NCBI GenBank assembly: GCA_949775045.1
Contig: OX459104.1
Coordinates: 11,889,655-11,953,654, forward strand
DNA length: 64,000 nt
Direction of reading: 5' to 3'
Source of the DNA: Metridium senile
Lineage: Eukaryota > Cnidaria > Anthozoa > Actiniaria > Metridiidae
Every line of letters starts with the position of its first letter. The first letter of the stretch is position 1. Under the pieces are notes generated by a model. That model saw only the letters and a list, made by a program, of their open reading frames with translations, was not told the origin of the DNA and searched no databases. Below are positions 1 to 11,033 of the stretch, in pieces. The position numbers and the translations under genes were made by a program.

Positions 1-358
1 CATGAAGCGAAAACTGAATAGTTATATTTCCGATGATACGGAATGTTAAATCCATTGACCAACAAGTCCCTGGTAGTATTTTTACCAATTAACTAGCCAA
101 AATAGAACAAATTCAACAAATCGTGGATGGTACGTTATGGTAGTTTTCTTGGCGCCAAAAGTAGTCGTTTTAGTAACTTATATATTGGCTAGCAGGTTAC
201 GTTTTTCAACTCAATTCACCCAAAATTTTTGCTATCCTAAATAGTGAAAGGCTAAATAATAAACTGAATCTCATATCAAGTTTGGTTTGATTATAAACTT
301 TCGCGTTTGAACTGCACATATTAAAGACGTGATAGCAGGGAGGAGGCACCAAACATAC

Positions 359-485
359 CTTTAAATTTCTTCGCGATAGCTTCGCCAAATAACTTCTTCA
401 CTCTTTCAATTGGTGGTTTAACGCTTGTGTTTTCGGGTTGGTCATTATCAAGATCCTGATCGGGTACTTGTTCGTTGTTGTTCAT
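359..485 (-). CDS. Probable first coding exon of a minus-strand gene (partial)
   Basis: Read on the minus strand, an ATG at 485-483 opens about 42 codons rich in Asn, Asp, Glu and Gln (starting MNNNEQVPDQDLDNDQ), then a basic stretch with ERVKKLFGEAIAKKFK. The frame runs into a good splice donor (AG|GTATGT, 358-353), so this looks like a 127-bp first exon whose remaining exons lie beyond the left edge. The composition (acidic tail then amphipathic basic helix) is protein-like, but I do not recognise the family. No TATA box is visible upstream (500-600). It could be a chance open stretch; the donor and the biased composition are the only support. Confidence 0.4.
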
Positions 486-1059
486 AATTATAATCGCCGT
501 ATTTATCCAAACTTATCTCGCCACAACTTACTTTGCAAATGGGCAGATTGAAAGTCAGGTAAGTTCTTTCTAAAGCATGCCTATTTAGATGGTTAGTTCT
601 GATTGGCTATGAACTCTATCTACATATAAGCGAAATGATGATTGGGTAAATCTTCCCGCCAGACAGCCTCGTTTTCAAGACTTTTTTCAAATAAATCCTT
701 TTGTCGATAAAATTCTTTTCATGACGGATTTGAAAAAAAAAAATACAAAATTTTCTATTTTTTGAAGAAAAGAAAGAAAGAAGAAAAAAAAAAAGAAATT
801 AAAAAAAATTATCCTGTGGAAAATCTGTGTTGATGTCAGCAAGGCTAATGGTCAGCGGCTACTTCGCATAATACAATATGGCGGCGTGTGTGCATGTGGT
901 TCACTTTGAACGCTTCGGATCTGTTTGTTATGTGGAGAAGATATGATGTCGCTTGTTGTACTTGCAAGGAAAAAAATTACCGCCATGTTCACTGCCCTTG
1001 TAATACATGTAATGGACGTGCTACCGACAGAAAGACGGAGATAATACATTGGCAAGACA
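486..1059. other. No gene seen; A-rich low-complexity tract
   Basis: No convincing coding exon. Positions about 726-812 are a purine-rich, A-dominated low-complexity stretch. The side upstream of the 485 minus-strand start would hold that gene's promoter, but no specific element can be named. Confidence 0.4.
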
Positions 1060-1141
1060 ACCTCGTCCCCAGGGTCTTCTCGGCCGACTCCAATTCAAGA
1101 TGGCGGTCGTCGGGGAGAAGACCCTGGTGTAGGCTGGAATA
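1060..1141. repeat. Short palindromic MITE-like repeat, copy 1
   Basis: An ~80-bp unit whose ends are inverted (CCAGGGTCTTCTC at 1069-1081 against GAGAAGACCCTGG at 1115-1127). The same unit is present in inverted orientation at 3747-3831, where it lies inside the transposase reading frame. The compact palindromic form and dispersed copies fit a MITE or fold-back repeat. No target duplication could be fixed. Confidence 0.7.
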
Positions 1142-1722
1142 AGACGATTTTTGATTGGCCATTGGAAATGACGTCATAGTATTTCTTAAAAGCTTTTTTA
1201 TTGGATTAGCGTTAACAATGATAGCAAAATGGAGCAAAATGGAGTAACAAGGTAGTAGTTTAATATTTTATAGTTTTCGTTTTTTTAACGCTGTTGAACG
1301 ATTGTTGAATAGTAACTGAAAGAACCTTTTTGCGGTTTATATGATAACTTATGTTCAAATGACTTTATTTGTGGAAATATATAAGCTTAGCTAGCTTAGA
1401 TTCAAAAACTATCAAACGGAAAGACACGAGCAACTGCATTCTAGCAAAATGATATATTTTATAGTCAGTTCGATCTGAGCCAGTACATACTTTATTTATT
1501 GTACAGTTTGTACACATTCTGAGACTATGATCAAAAAATGAATATTTATCTGTTGTTGATTGAATGCTTTCGGACTCTTGCTTTCATGGGATTTAAGATT
1601 AACCTCCACTGTCAGAATACATTAATTTTTTGTAAATAAGTTGACAAATTTATACTTTAATTTAACTCAATAATTGAATTGAACGTTTTATAAGTGTAGA
1701 TTAGTATAGTAATTTTATATCT

Positions 1723-1824
1723 TGGGGTATGGAAAATGTCATAAATGTTACATAATATATTTTAAAATGCACTGTGAAATACAATCTGTATGTTACTTAA
1801 ACATTTGACATTTTCCATACCCCA
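1723..1824. repeat. Short terminal-inverted-repeat element (MITE-like)
   Basis: TGGGGTATGGAAAATGTCA at 1723-1741 is inverted at 1806-1824 (TGACATTTTCCATACCCCA). The termini are perfect over 19 bp and the element is 102 bp long, with AT-rich filler. No coding capacity. Confidence 0.7.
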
Positions 1825-1910
1825 CGACATAAGAACATAGCTGTTAGCAAAACATATACTGTCAAGTTGCAAATTAATTTGTCATTAATCATTATGTTTA
1901 CAACTATAGT

Positions 1911-2138
1911 GAGGGTTCTGAAAGGGGAGGGGATCCGAATCCCATTTTCCAGTTTATATTTGGACCAAATCCCAGTTAAAAATCACATAATCCCATCAGT
2001 TTTGGTCAAGTTTTCAATCCCATTCCCATTTTCTATTGTTCTTTTATTTGTAAATCCCAGCCCCAGTGCATCCAATCCCATTTTCCCAGTCAAAAATAAG
2101 GCCAATCCCAGCTCCCATTTTACCCCTTCAGGACCCTC
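1911..2138. mobile_element. 228-bp MITE, GAGGGTCCTGAAGGGG family, member 1
   Basis: The ends are GAGGGTTCTGAAAGGGG (left) and inverted CCCCTTCAGGACCCTC (right). A direct repeat TATAGT flanks both sides (1905-1910 and 2139-2144), extendable to CTATAGTG because of the terminal bases, as expected of a target-site duplication. The interior is a run of AATCCCA/CCCATTTT motifs. A second member with the same ends and the same kind of interior (opposite strand) is at 37733-38114. No ORF of its own. Confidence 0.8.
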
Positions 2139-3701
2139 TATAGTGCTGAAAGATGTGAATGCAATCACCACTATTTGTGAATCAGCATAAAATCAAAAAT
2201 TATAAAAAACACCTAATTGCAAGAATATTTTTATACAGAGAAAGAACATTAGTGATTTAGTGAGAAATGAATTCATTTCATTACTGAGACAAAAGATAAA
2301 GTTCAGCTGGAGTGATCTTCTTTTGCCTTTCAATGAATGATTTAAATTTTCCACTAAATCACAAATGTACCTGTTCTGTACAATAACATCATTAGGGCGA
2401 ACCGTTTTGGTATATAAGCCCATTAGCATGAACATTGTTTCATTATTGCCATTGACTATCCCAAAATACCCGAACCTATTTTGCCAAACTTGAGAAAATT
2501 AAGTCAGGTTTTACACATATGTATAATTTTAGTGTTTTGGCTATATATAGTTCAAACTATTATTATTAATTTTTATGCTTATGTTTTAATAGCTATAACA
2601 TACTCATAGCAATTTATTAGCTATTACCAAACTAACATTTTGATAATAAACAATATACAACTCTATGATTTGTATTTGTTTTTTTTATTGTATTTTTTAT
2701 TTGTTCATTTTCCAGTGTTATTCTGCAATATTACAGGATGCAGACACCCTGTTATGTCGTAGTAAATTTATTGATGCCTGTATTAAATCAATATCTGGTA
2801 AATGAAAACATAAAATGAAACACCCTGGTGTCAATTAAAAATCAACAAGATATGTTTATTTAATAGATGTAACCCTAAAATAATGAAAACACAGCTTACT
2901 ACTATTGCAATCCAAGCAGATGAGTGTCCCACAATTATCTAAATATTATAATATTATCCTTTGTGGACTGTGGACTGTGGACAACCAAGCTTAGTATTAA
3001 GCCAATTACCCTCATATATTGCCAGCCATTTAATTTTTTTTATACTGACTTTGATTTTCTTTTGCAGTCAAAAAGTGCATGCACTCAGCTTAATAATGAG
3101 GTTTTTTATTGTTTACTTTAAATAATAATTGAAAATAAATGTCAATTGAAACAGAAACTTGTACACATTAAAGCTGTCCATTGCAATATAACAGTTTTTA
3201 ATAGTGATATATAGTTAAACATGTACTATACAGCCAGTAAAGATATAAAGATAAAAGATTCAACTGTTATCTGTTCCACATACTTTGTATATAACACCCA
3301 TGGCAACTTCAGTATGTGTTTCTTTCCATATAGGGAATGTTCGACATAGTTACTCAGCACTGCACAAGAAATATACTCACATTCATCAACAATTGACTCT
3401 ATTAGCTTCAAAGTAAATCCTGTGCTAGACTGTCAATAGAACCAAATTTTCTCTGATTCGAACTATTCCAATGGCTAAATAAACACAAGCATCAGATTGC
3501 CATGTGATATTACAACAAGATTTTCGTAAGTATAAACGCCAAATTCACTTGAGGTTATTATCTTTTGGTTCTAAATAATTTAAGAGGATAAATGCACCGA
3601 TTAACTCCATAACTTTCAATAGCCGGCAGCCATATTGTTTTTAATTTTCAAAGGACTAACGCATGCGCAGCTTTATTTGGCAGCCATTTTGTTTAGTAAA
3701 C
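2139..3701. other. No gene or classifiable element seen
   Basis: AT-rich DNA with only short, composition-driven open frames on both strands. The 5' end of the transposon carrying the 3.6-7.5 kb gene presumably lies somewhere here, but I could not find a terminus matching its 3' side. Confidence 0.4.
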
Positions 3702-6700
3702 ACGTGATCAAAATCTCCACAGATCGTGGAGATTTTGGTCACGTGATTCCAGCCTACACCAGGGTCTTCTCCCCGACGACCGCCATCTTGAATTGGAGTC
3801 GGCCGAGAAGACCCTGGGGACGAGGTTGTTGGCAAGATGCAAATCGAGCTGCACAAGAAACATCCAATCTGACACCTGACTCTGAATTCGAAGAACAATT
3901 AAATACTGCTGAAAGTTATAATGAGTCTATGGACTTTGATGTTGTTCAAAGCGATCATGAAACAGATGACAATTACGATTCTACTGACATGGAAGACAAT
4001 GTCCGCCCAGAAGTTATAGTTTTAAATGAAGGTTTGAATGATTGTATCAATTCTGATACAAATAATATTGATGATGAAAATTCCACTCCTTCCAACCCTC
4101 TGAAGAAGTTAATTATTGATGCAGTTTTAAACGCACTTAAAATACAGAAAACCAGTGGAGTGTCTATAAAAACGTTCGAGGATATTCTAGAGTATGGCAA
4201 GCAATTGTTGTTGGACTCATGTTCTTTTAATGAACAGTTCTTTGATAGAGATATTTTAATCACCTTGTGGCCTAAAACATGGAGTGACGTTCAAAAACTT
4301 TTAAAGCAAGAGGGCTATCAAGATGCAAGAGAATACTTTATTTGCTTATGCCACTGTGAAACTAGATCTGAAAATTCTAACTCTAAAATCAAGTACACTG
4401 GGAAGTATAGTTTGATGACTAACAAAGATGACAAATGCAGTAATTGTGGGAGGGAAGGTACTATAGCCTATTATTATCTTGGCCTGCAAAGCAAAGTTAA
4501 AAATTGGTTTCGTGACGAAAACATGTGCAAAAAAATGCTTTCCCACTGGGATGAACGTGATCATTGGCTTGGGAGGGAAGAGCCTTGGCCAATTAAAAAA
4601 GAGCTATGGCATGGCAAACGATGGATTGAGTTGCAATGGTTCTGGGACCCCACCAGGACCTGGGTTGTCCCATGCTCCTGTAAGCACTGTGGGATTCCAA
4701 TACCTGCCAATCATTTGACTGAATCACAGGATTCTGTAACAGAAGGTATCAAACTTGTTGAATGCCCAGAATGTCTGGAATCATTCGAACATCCTATAAA
4801 GGTTGCTAACGGATCTCCACATAACATTGCTCTGATAGGCCATTGGGATGGCTGGCAGGCATTTACATCCAGCTCAAGAAGCTGTGGATCTTTAGAAGTT
4901 ACTATTGCAAATTTAAGAAAGGAACATAGAAATCACACTGATGAAGTGTATGTCTTAGGATTTGTCCCATTGTCCTCGACTCCGAAGCTACCACAAACCT
5001 ATGATCCTTTTCTGCAGCCACTCATGGAGGATCTCTGTGAAGGGTTTATTAATGGATTTGAAGTTACTATACCACAAGAACCTAATTCGAAAAGGGTGCG
5101 TGTTATACTTCTCTGTTGGTCTGGGGATCACCCAGGACAATGCGAAATAGGAAAGATTCTTAACCAGGGTAAATGTCCTTGCCGTAGGTGCAAGCTAGTT
5201 GGGCAGCATTTACCAACAAATGAGTCAAATAACCACATGTACTATGGGGATAATCGCATTCATTATAGACATAAGTGGGACAGTCGTGATATTTCTCTTA
5301 TGTTGACAGATCTCTTTGATATTGAGGCTGAATCACGCACAAGTGTTCGGAAGAAGATGTCCTCAGAAAAAGGTGTAACAGGTATAAGCCTTTTACACAA
5401 ATATCTATACCCGTTGTATGGGTTTGACATTTTACAAGACTTGACATTTGATGTTTTTCATACTGTGTGTCTCAACGTGGTAAAAAGTCAAGCAGAAAGA
5501 CTCCTGGACTATGAGCTACTTGATAAGAAATCCCTTGACAGAGAAATAATCAATTTCCCATGGCCTAGAGAGCTAAAATGTGGTAGACTTCCCAAGTCAA
5601 TAAAAGGGTACAATGGTTCTTTGGGGCAATGGAAAGCTGAGGGCTTGCAGAAATTTTCTTACCCAATGGCTGATTGCATTCTTGTTAACAAAATGAAATC
5701 AGACAAAGAACAAGAAATTCAACATCTGGTGTCAAGATTGACGGAAATGCATTTCAACAGTGGAAGAAATGGTTGGACAAACAGTATGATTGAGATACAC
5801 CACCAGATGGCATGGCGTTTGAATATATTAGTGGAAGAATGTCAGGGCCTCCATATGTGTACTATTTCTCTTCATAATTTGCTGCATATCCATGAGGACG
5901 TCATCAGATTCTCTGCTACTGACAATTACTGGTGTGCGGTTTTTGAACGAGCTGTAAAGGCAAGTGCATTTAATCAGATTTATCTTTTTAAAATTAATAA
6001 ACACAATTTCAGCAGTTGTCATAACAAATAGTTGGAAGAACAAAGAAGAAAAGGAATAATTTTCTATAATTAGTTTCCAAGCTACAGTTAGTAGCAGAGT
6101 AGTTGCACTAAATCTGTGGAACAAATATACTACTAAATAGTGTTGATGAGACAATAGAAATTAGCATAATTTAGTAGTATTTATGTTTCATGGATTAAGT
6201 GTACTTACTCTATCAATAAAACAAAATAACATTTATTATAGTCTTGAATCATTTTATGCAATACTCTCGCAAAGTATATAATAATTGGTATTTTGCTTTT
6301 CAGGGGTACATCAAGAGGGCAAGTAACTGCAGAGGGATTGAAAAGACATTTGCATTAGCTGAGTGTAGAAGGGAATTTCTAAAACCATACTCTAAAGTGA
6401 AAGGCAAGGAAGGAAAGATAGACAAGAAAGTGGTATGTTGTTAAATTCCCTGCTAGCAGAGGCTCCTTTGAATGATCCTTATAGAAATAAAAAGAATAGA
6501 AAATATTTTTAGAATTCTATACACTCAAGAAATAGGTGAAGCTACACCAGCTGGTGGTATAATTTGATCTTCAATGTATATTATAGTACTGTTGTAGCTG
6601 CAAATGAATGTACTAAAGTTGCAATTGAAAGTGTGTCATATTTTTCAGGGAATTGCAAGCTCAGTTGAGGCAGCAAGAATAGCTACAGACTCAGACTCAG

Positions 6701-7470
6701 GACAGCATCAGTCATTTCTTCTTGGGGCCATGGATAGCATGACAATGCTAGATGTTGATGACCAACTGAAAATAGCAAACACTTTAAATGTTATAATTCA
6801 TGATGTTCTTGAATTTGCATTTTCATCAAAAAAATGTTACATGTCTGACAAAAGTTTTGAAGGAACAGTTTGTTCATCTGGAGAGTCGGTAATAGTATTG
6901 ATTGCACAAAAGGAAGTGGTTATGAAAGTAGACAAATTTCTATCAATAAAAGATAACACTGAGTCTTATAAACTGCTTGTGAAGGGGAACCTCTATGATT
7001 ATGTTTATGCAGACAATGGACAGCCAGTAAAGCAGTTTTGGAGTGGATTCACAGATGTAAATAGCAAACCACAGGAAGAATCTTGTTTTGCTACTGTTGA
7101 CAGAATTCAAAGAAAGGTTTTTCTGTATAGCAACTGCGAAGCATCTAGTACAGTGACTGTTGTTGAATACCAAAGATGCCTGGAGGGACTTCCATTTGAT
7201 CTTGTAGTGCCAGTTTTTCCAGAGAAAGGAGATATGCTATTAGTGCAAGGTATTGAAGTTGGTGATATATGGTATGGTCATGTCCGAAATGTTGACTGTG
7301 CACATAAAACTGTAGAAATATATTTCTATATAGAGAGCTCAAGAATGCCCAATATTTTTGTGCGAGAGTCAATTGGAAGGGCTTCAAGGAATACTGTTCC
7401 TTGGGATTCATTATTAGGAGTTGCTGATGGTCAGTGGAAGAGCCCAACACAATGGCAAAAAACAGTGTGA
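3635..7470 (+). CDS. TNP2/EnSpm (CACTA)-like transposase, three exons
   Basis: Modelled as exons 3635-5959, 6304-6432 and 6649-7470 (775+43+273 codons); all junctions keep frame. Exon 1 has an acidic N-terminal part, then Cys clusters suggestive of zinc binding (CSCKHCG near residue 345, CPEC near 376, CPCRRC near 514) and a DHPGQ motif near residue 498, which by analogy to TNP2/Transposase_21 proteins would sit in the RNase H-like core. The end of exon 1 and exon 2 (LLHIHED..., FERAVK, then GYIKRASNCRGIEKTFA) match the DUF4218-type tail seen in TNP2-like transposases. Exon 3 (273 aa) is not recognised and holds no clear motif. Intron 1 would use a GC donor (AAG|GCAAGT) with a TTTTCAG acceptor; intron 2 is GT-AG. 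The first ~65 codons are read from repeat DNA, so the true start is probably later or the native N-terminus is lost. Apparently intact apart from that. Family assignment is by recognition of motifs only. Confidence 0.72.
3702..3831. repeat. Hairpin plus inverted copy 2 of the 1060-1141 palindromic repeat
   Basis: CACGTGATCAAAATCTCCAC (3702-3721) is inverted at about 3727-3746, making a tight hairpin with CACGTG at both ends. It is followed directly by the reverse complement of the repeat at 1060-1141 (3747-3831). The whole stretch stays open in the frame of the downstream transposase. Confidence 0.7.
6121..6188. repeat. Small palindrome inside transposase intron 1
   Basis: ATACTACTAAAT... 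is inverted at the right end (ATTTAGTAGTAT). The core (ACTAAATAGTGTTGAT, then ACAATAGA) recurs in the 134-bp palindrome at 15831-15964, so both appear to belong to one short repeat family. Confidence 0.5.
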
Positions 7471-7499
7471 TGCAGTAGTGCTTAAATGACTTTCTTAAA

Positions 7500-8715
7500 T
7501 GACAAAAACGATGTTTGACCCAATTTTGGGATTCTTTTGTGAAATATTTCCCAGAAATTCCCAATTATGCGATCTTATAGGGATATCAAAAACGATGTTT
7601 GACCCAATGTTGGGATTCTTTGTGAAATATTTCCCAAAAATTCCCAATTATGGGATCTTATAGGCATATCAAAAATGATGTTTGACCCAATTTTGGGATT
7701 CGTTTGTGAAATGTTTCCCAGAAATTCCCAATTATGGGATCTTATAGGGATATCAAAAATGATGTTTGACCCAATTTTGGGATTCGTTTGTGAAATGTTT
7801 CCCAGAAATTCCCAATTATGGGATCTTATAGGGATATCAAAAACGATGTTTGACCCAATTTTGGGATTCGTTTGTGAAATATTTCCCAGAAATTCCCAAT
7901 TATGGGATCTTATAGGGATATCAAAAATGATGTTTGACCCAATGTTGGGATTCTTTGTGAAATATTTCCCAGAAATTCCCAATTATGGGATCTTATAGGG
8001 ATATCAAAAACGATGTTTGACCCAATGTTGGGATTCTTTGTGAAATATTTCCCAGAAATTCCCAATTATGGGATCTTATAGGGATATCAAAAATGATGTT
8101 TGACCCAATGTTGGGATTCTTTGTGAAATATTTCCCAGAAATTCCCAATTATGGGATCTTATAGGGATATCAAAAACGATGTTTGACCCAATGTTGGGAT
8201 TCTTTGTGAAATATTTCCCAGAAATTCCCAATTATGGGATCTTATAGGGATGTCAAAAATGATGTTTGACCCAATGTTGGGATTCTTTGTGAAATATTTC
8301 CCAGAAATTCCCAATTATGGGATCTTATAGGGATATCAAAAACGATGTTTGACCCAATGTTGGGATTCTTTTGTGAAATATTTCCCAGAAATTCCCAATT
8401 ATGGGATCTTATAGGGATATCAAAAATGATGTTTGACCCAATGTTGGGATTCTTTGTGAAATATTTCCCAGAAATTCCCAATTATGGGATCTTATAGGGA
8501 TGTAAAAAACGATGTTTGACCCAATGTTGGGATTATTTTGTGAAATACTTCCCAGAAATTCCCAATTATGGGATCTTATAGGGATATCAAAAATGATGTT
8601 TGACCCAATGTTGGGATTCTTTGTGAAATATTTCCCAGAAATTTCCAATTATGGGATCTTATAGGGATATCAAAAACGATGTTTGACCCAATGTTAGGAT
8701 TCTTTGTGAAATACT
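7500..8715. repeat. Minisatellite, about 15 units of 83-84 bp
   Basis: Units begin at GATGTTTGACCC (first ones at about 7510, 7594, 7677) and repeat every 83 or 84 bp through about 8680. Each contains GTTGGGATTC, GAAATATTTCCCA, GAAATTCCCAATTATGGGA and TCTTATAGGGATAT. Much of the array alternates AACGATG and AATGATG units, giving a ~167-bp higher-order period. Units are mostly more than 95% alike by eye. Because the unit is nearly stop-free in some frames, both strands show spurious ORFs. It begins about 30 bp after the transposase stop codon. Confidence 0.93.
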
Positions 8716-9224
8716 GCCAATTTACTCCCAATATTGGGAAATTGTTGTAAATTGCTTTATTAGTTGTTTTTTTTTCTCCAAAAATCCCCAATTTTGTGCC
8801 AAAGATATCCCAACTTGGACCCAAAATTGGGAAATATCCCATTATTTTCCCAATTTTTTCAAAATTGGAAAATCAGAATTTTTTCCTGTGTCACATGTAG
8901 TTGGAGATAGTTTACTGGAGAGAAGTTGAAGTTTATATACGGAGTTTTAAAGTTTATTCAAGGAGTTTTCAATCGTTTCTACACTCTAGGAATCAGCACA
9001 GAATGTAAGTCTTTTATCAATATTTCTATGTACTAGTTTGTATCCTATATATTTTTCCTTTTTTATGCTCCTCGCCATGATTCACAGTTAATTAGTTATC
9101 GTTTGTTGTACATGTAGTTTTACCGATTTGTAATTGGAACAATAAAGACATTAAACTACCAGTTATCAAGTCTGGTTATTGGCGGACTCGTGCTCATCGA
9201 CCAACAGACGTACGGGAATGCGAC
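8716..9224. other. Array edge with TTGGGA/TCCCAA motifs, then LTR-like sequence
   Basis: From 8716 to 8880 scattered copies of CCCAATTTT/AAAATTGGGA continue, followed by TTTTTTCCTGTG. From about 8889 to 9222 the sequence starts TGTCACATG and ends GCGACA, with AATAAA near 9140, which resembles an LTR end. No matching target duplication is present and no internal coding region follows directly, so the LTR reading is weak. Confidence 0.3.
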
Positions 9225-9400
9225 AATACTCTTTATTGATAATTTGGGATGGTTGTAGTCCTCCCGTTATGTATATTTGTGTTGTTTATTGCAACGTTAT
9301 ACCAGGTGGCACCGCCCCCTTTTCCTCTTAGACAATTAACTCTCATCTTCGGTGAAAGGTTTTTGTCTATTGTACTTACTATGATATTTTGTTTCAAGTC

Positions 9401-9860
9401 ATGCCTCCAAAAAGTGGTTCTCGTCGTACTTCTGGCATCCATACACAGTACGCAGAACAGCAACTCACTAGCCACCCAAGAAAACGGGCAAGATGACTGC
9501 CCGATCTAACTGAGACTCGCCCCATGGAACCCCATGGAACTGCCCAGCCTGGTACGATGGCCGTAAACATCTAGGCCCTAAGCACCAGCATATCCACTGC
9601 GCTGTCGCAAGCTGTAGAGACCAGTTTGAGGAACAGTTTAGGAAGCAGTTTTAACCAACAAACAAACAACCAACAAACTTCAGTCGCGCCTGTGGGCATC
9701 GCCGCCGTGGTCTACGAGGAGACAGATACAATCACGGCCAGTAGTTTAGGTACTAGCACCCTAGAGAAGCCCGCCTCGCCGCTCTTCTCTAGCATTGCTA
9801 TCCCTTTTGGTAGCAATGTTAGCGATAAAATCAAAGCAAAAATTTGGGCGAACGAGTTTG
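9401..9860 (+). pseudogene. Gag-like ORF remnant of a DIRS/Ngaro-type retroelement (copy A)
   Basis: From an ATG at 9401 (MPPKSGSRRTSG) the frame meets a TGA after PRKRAR and a further in-frame TAG where copy B reads GAG. Downstream, a Ser/Thr/Gln-rich stretch leads to SNVSDKIKAKIWANEFV, a motif I associate with the gag-like ORF1 of cnidarian tyrosine-recombinase retrotransposons. After that motif the reading frame no longer resembles the family. The TGA is shared with copy B, so the element was already dead when the block duplicated. Confidence 0.5.
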
Positions 9861-10203
9861 TCAGGCAAATCAAATGTCTTCACTTTTGCAAGGCACCCAA
9901 ACCAACTAGTGTGTCCTGTAAATGCATTATAAGATTGTATGGTAATTTGCATTTCAATTTTAAGGCCCTTTATTTCGAGACACGTGTGGAGATGTAGTGT
10001 TCCAGGAAGCCTTCTCTACAGATGCTGCCGAATCTCATTCGAAAAGCATACTTGGCAGTTTGAGGACTCTCAAGTAGGATGCTCTATAGTTTTAGATGTG
10101 GAAGGGGCGATCACTATGGCTCGGAATGGTAGCAACATTGTGGATCATGTTTGGTTGATATCAAGTCAAGAAAAAAAGATCCCCATTAAAACTAATGGGC
10201 TCT

Positions 10204-10545
10204 AAATACAGGAAAACAAGCAAAGCCATTCACTAAAGAGCAAAAGTCTTATCTTGAGGAAAAGTTCAATAATGGTCAGGAAACAGGTTATCGGCTTGAT
10301 GGAGGAAGATGAAGAAGATCATGTTGCCACAGAAAAAGAAAATGCTTTCACCTGCACACGCACAGCCATAATTAAAGAGTTTCAGAAAACAGAACCTATC
10401 AACTATGACACTTAAACTATTTGCAAAAAAAAGCAAAGCTTGATGAAGCTCAGCGTTGTATTGCTTTGCACGATATGCAAATATTTTGATGTGGATTACA
10501 AGGATATAAAAGTCCACAGAAAAGCTCCATATATTGAACTACAAG
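10204..10545 (+). pseudogene. Fragment of a cnidarian multicopy zinc-finger-type transposon protein (copy A)
   Basis: Broken frames spell TGKQAKPFTKEQKSYLEEKF followed by a Gly-Gln-rich stretch, and later CIALHDICKYFDVDYKDI and KAPYIELQE. This order resembles the C-terminal part of multicopy C2H2-type proteins seen in cnidarian genomes. Several frameshifts and stops lie between the pieces. The matching fragment in copy B is at 22744-23088. Assignment rests on remembered motif resemblance. Confidence 0.35.
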
Positions 10546-11033
10546 AAATTACTGTTACAAATATTGCTCTTTTATACATTTTTGTTTTCATTAACATTTC
10601 TTAGTTATACATGTATAAAATATACTATGCATAATATTTACACCGTTTTAATATATTTTAGAGATTTATTTGTATCAATAATCATATATTGTTTTTAAAT
10701 ATTTAAGTAGTAATTCTAATTACGCAAACTACATCTTTTTTTTTTTTGTATGAAATTTTAGGATATAGAAGTAATAAATTATTAGAAGTAGTAGTAGTAA
10801 TATAATAACTATTATTATTATTTTATGCATTGTGTACTGCATGATGAAAATTGGAAATTTGTATATACGAATTTTACTTAAATTAATGGCCTGAAAGATA
10901 TAATTTATATTATGTTTATGTTGTGTATACGTATTGAAAGATATAATTTTAAAATGTACATGAGCTTGAAAAGAAAATCTTCATACGCTATCAAATGTAT
11001 GAAAGTAGTAGGGAGGCAGTGATGTGAGAAATG

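Noticed and set aside
3656..4564. Minus-strand frames opposite the transposase exon
   Set aside because: Shadow frames; the plus strand carries recognisable motifs and family-like order.
7500..8715. Regular array as a CRISPR-like locus
   Set aside because: Units are contiguous and nearly identical throughout, with no unique spacers, in clearly eukaryotic DNA.
7575..8842. Several 79-135-codon open frames on both strands in the minisatellite
   Set aside because: They repeat with the 83-84-bp unit and exist on both strands; they are products of a stop-poor repeat, not genes.
8889..9222. A 334-bp solo LTR (TGTCACATG...GCGACA)
   Set aside because: Ends fit TG...CA but flanking bases do not match as a target duplication; kept only as a weak remark.
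9249..9509. Plus-strand 86-codon hydrophobic frame, also at 21791-22051
   Set aside because: Conserved only because the block is duplicated; it overlaps the gag-like frame in another phase and looks like nothing known.
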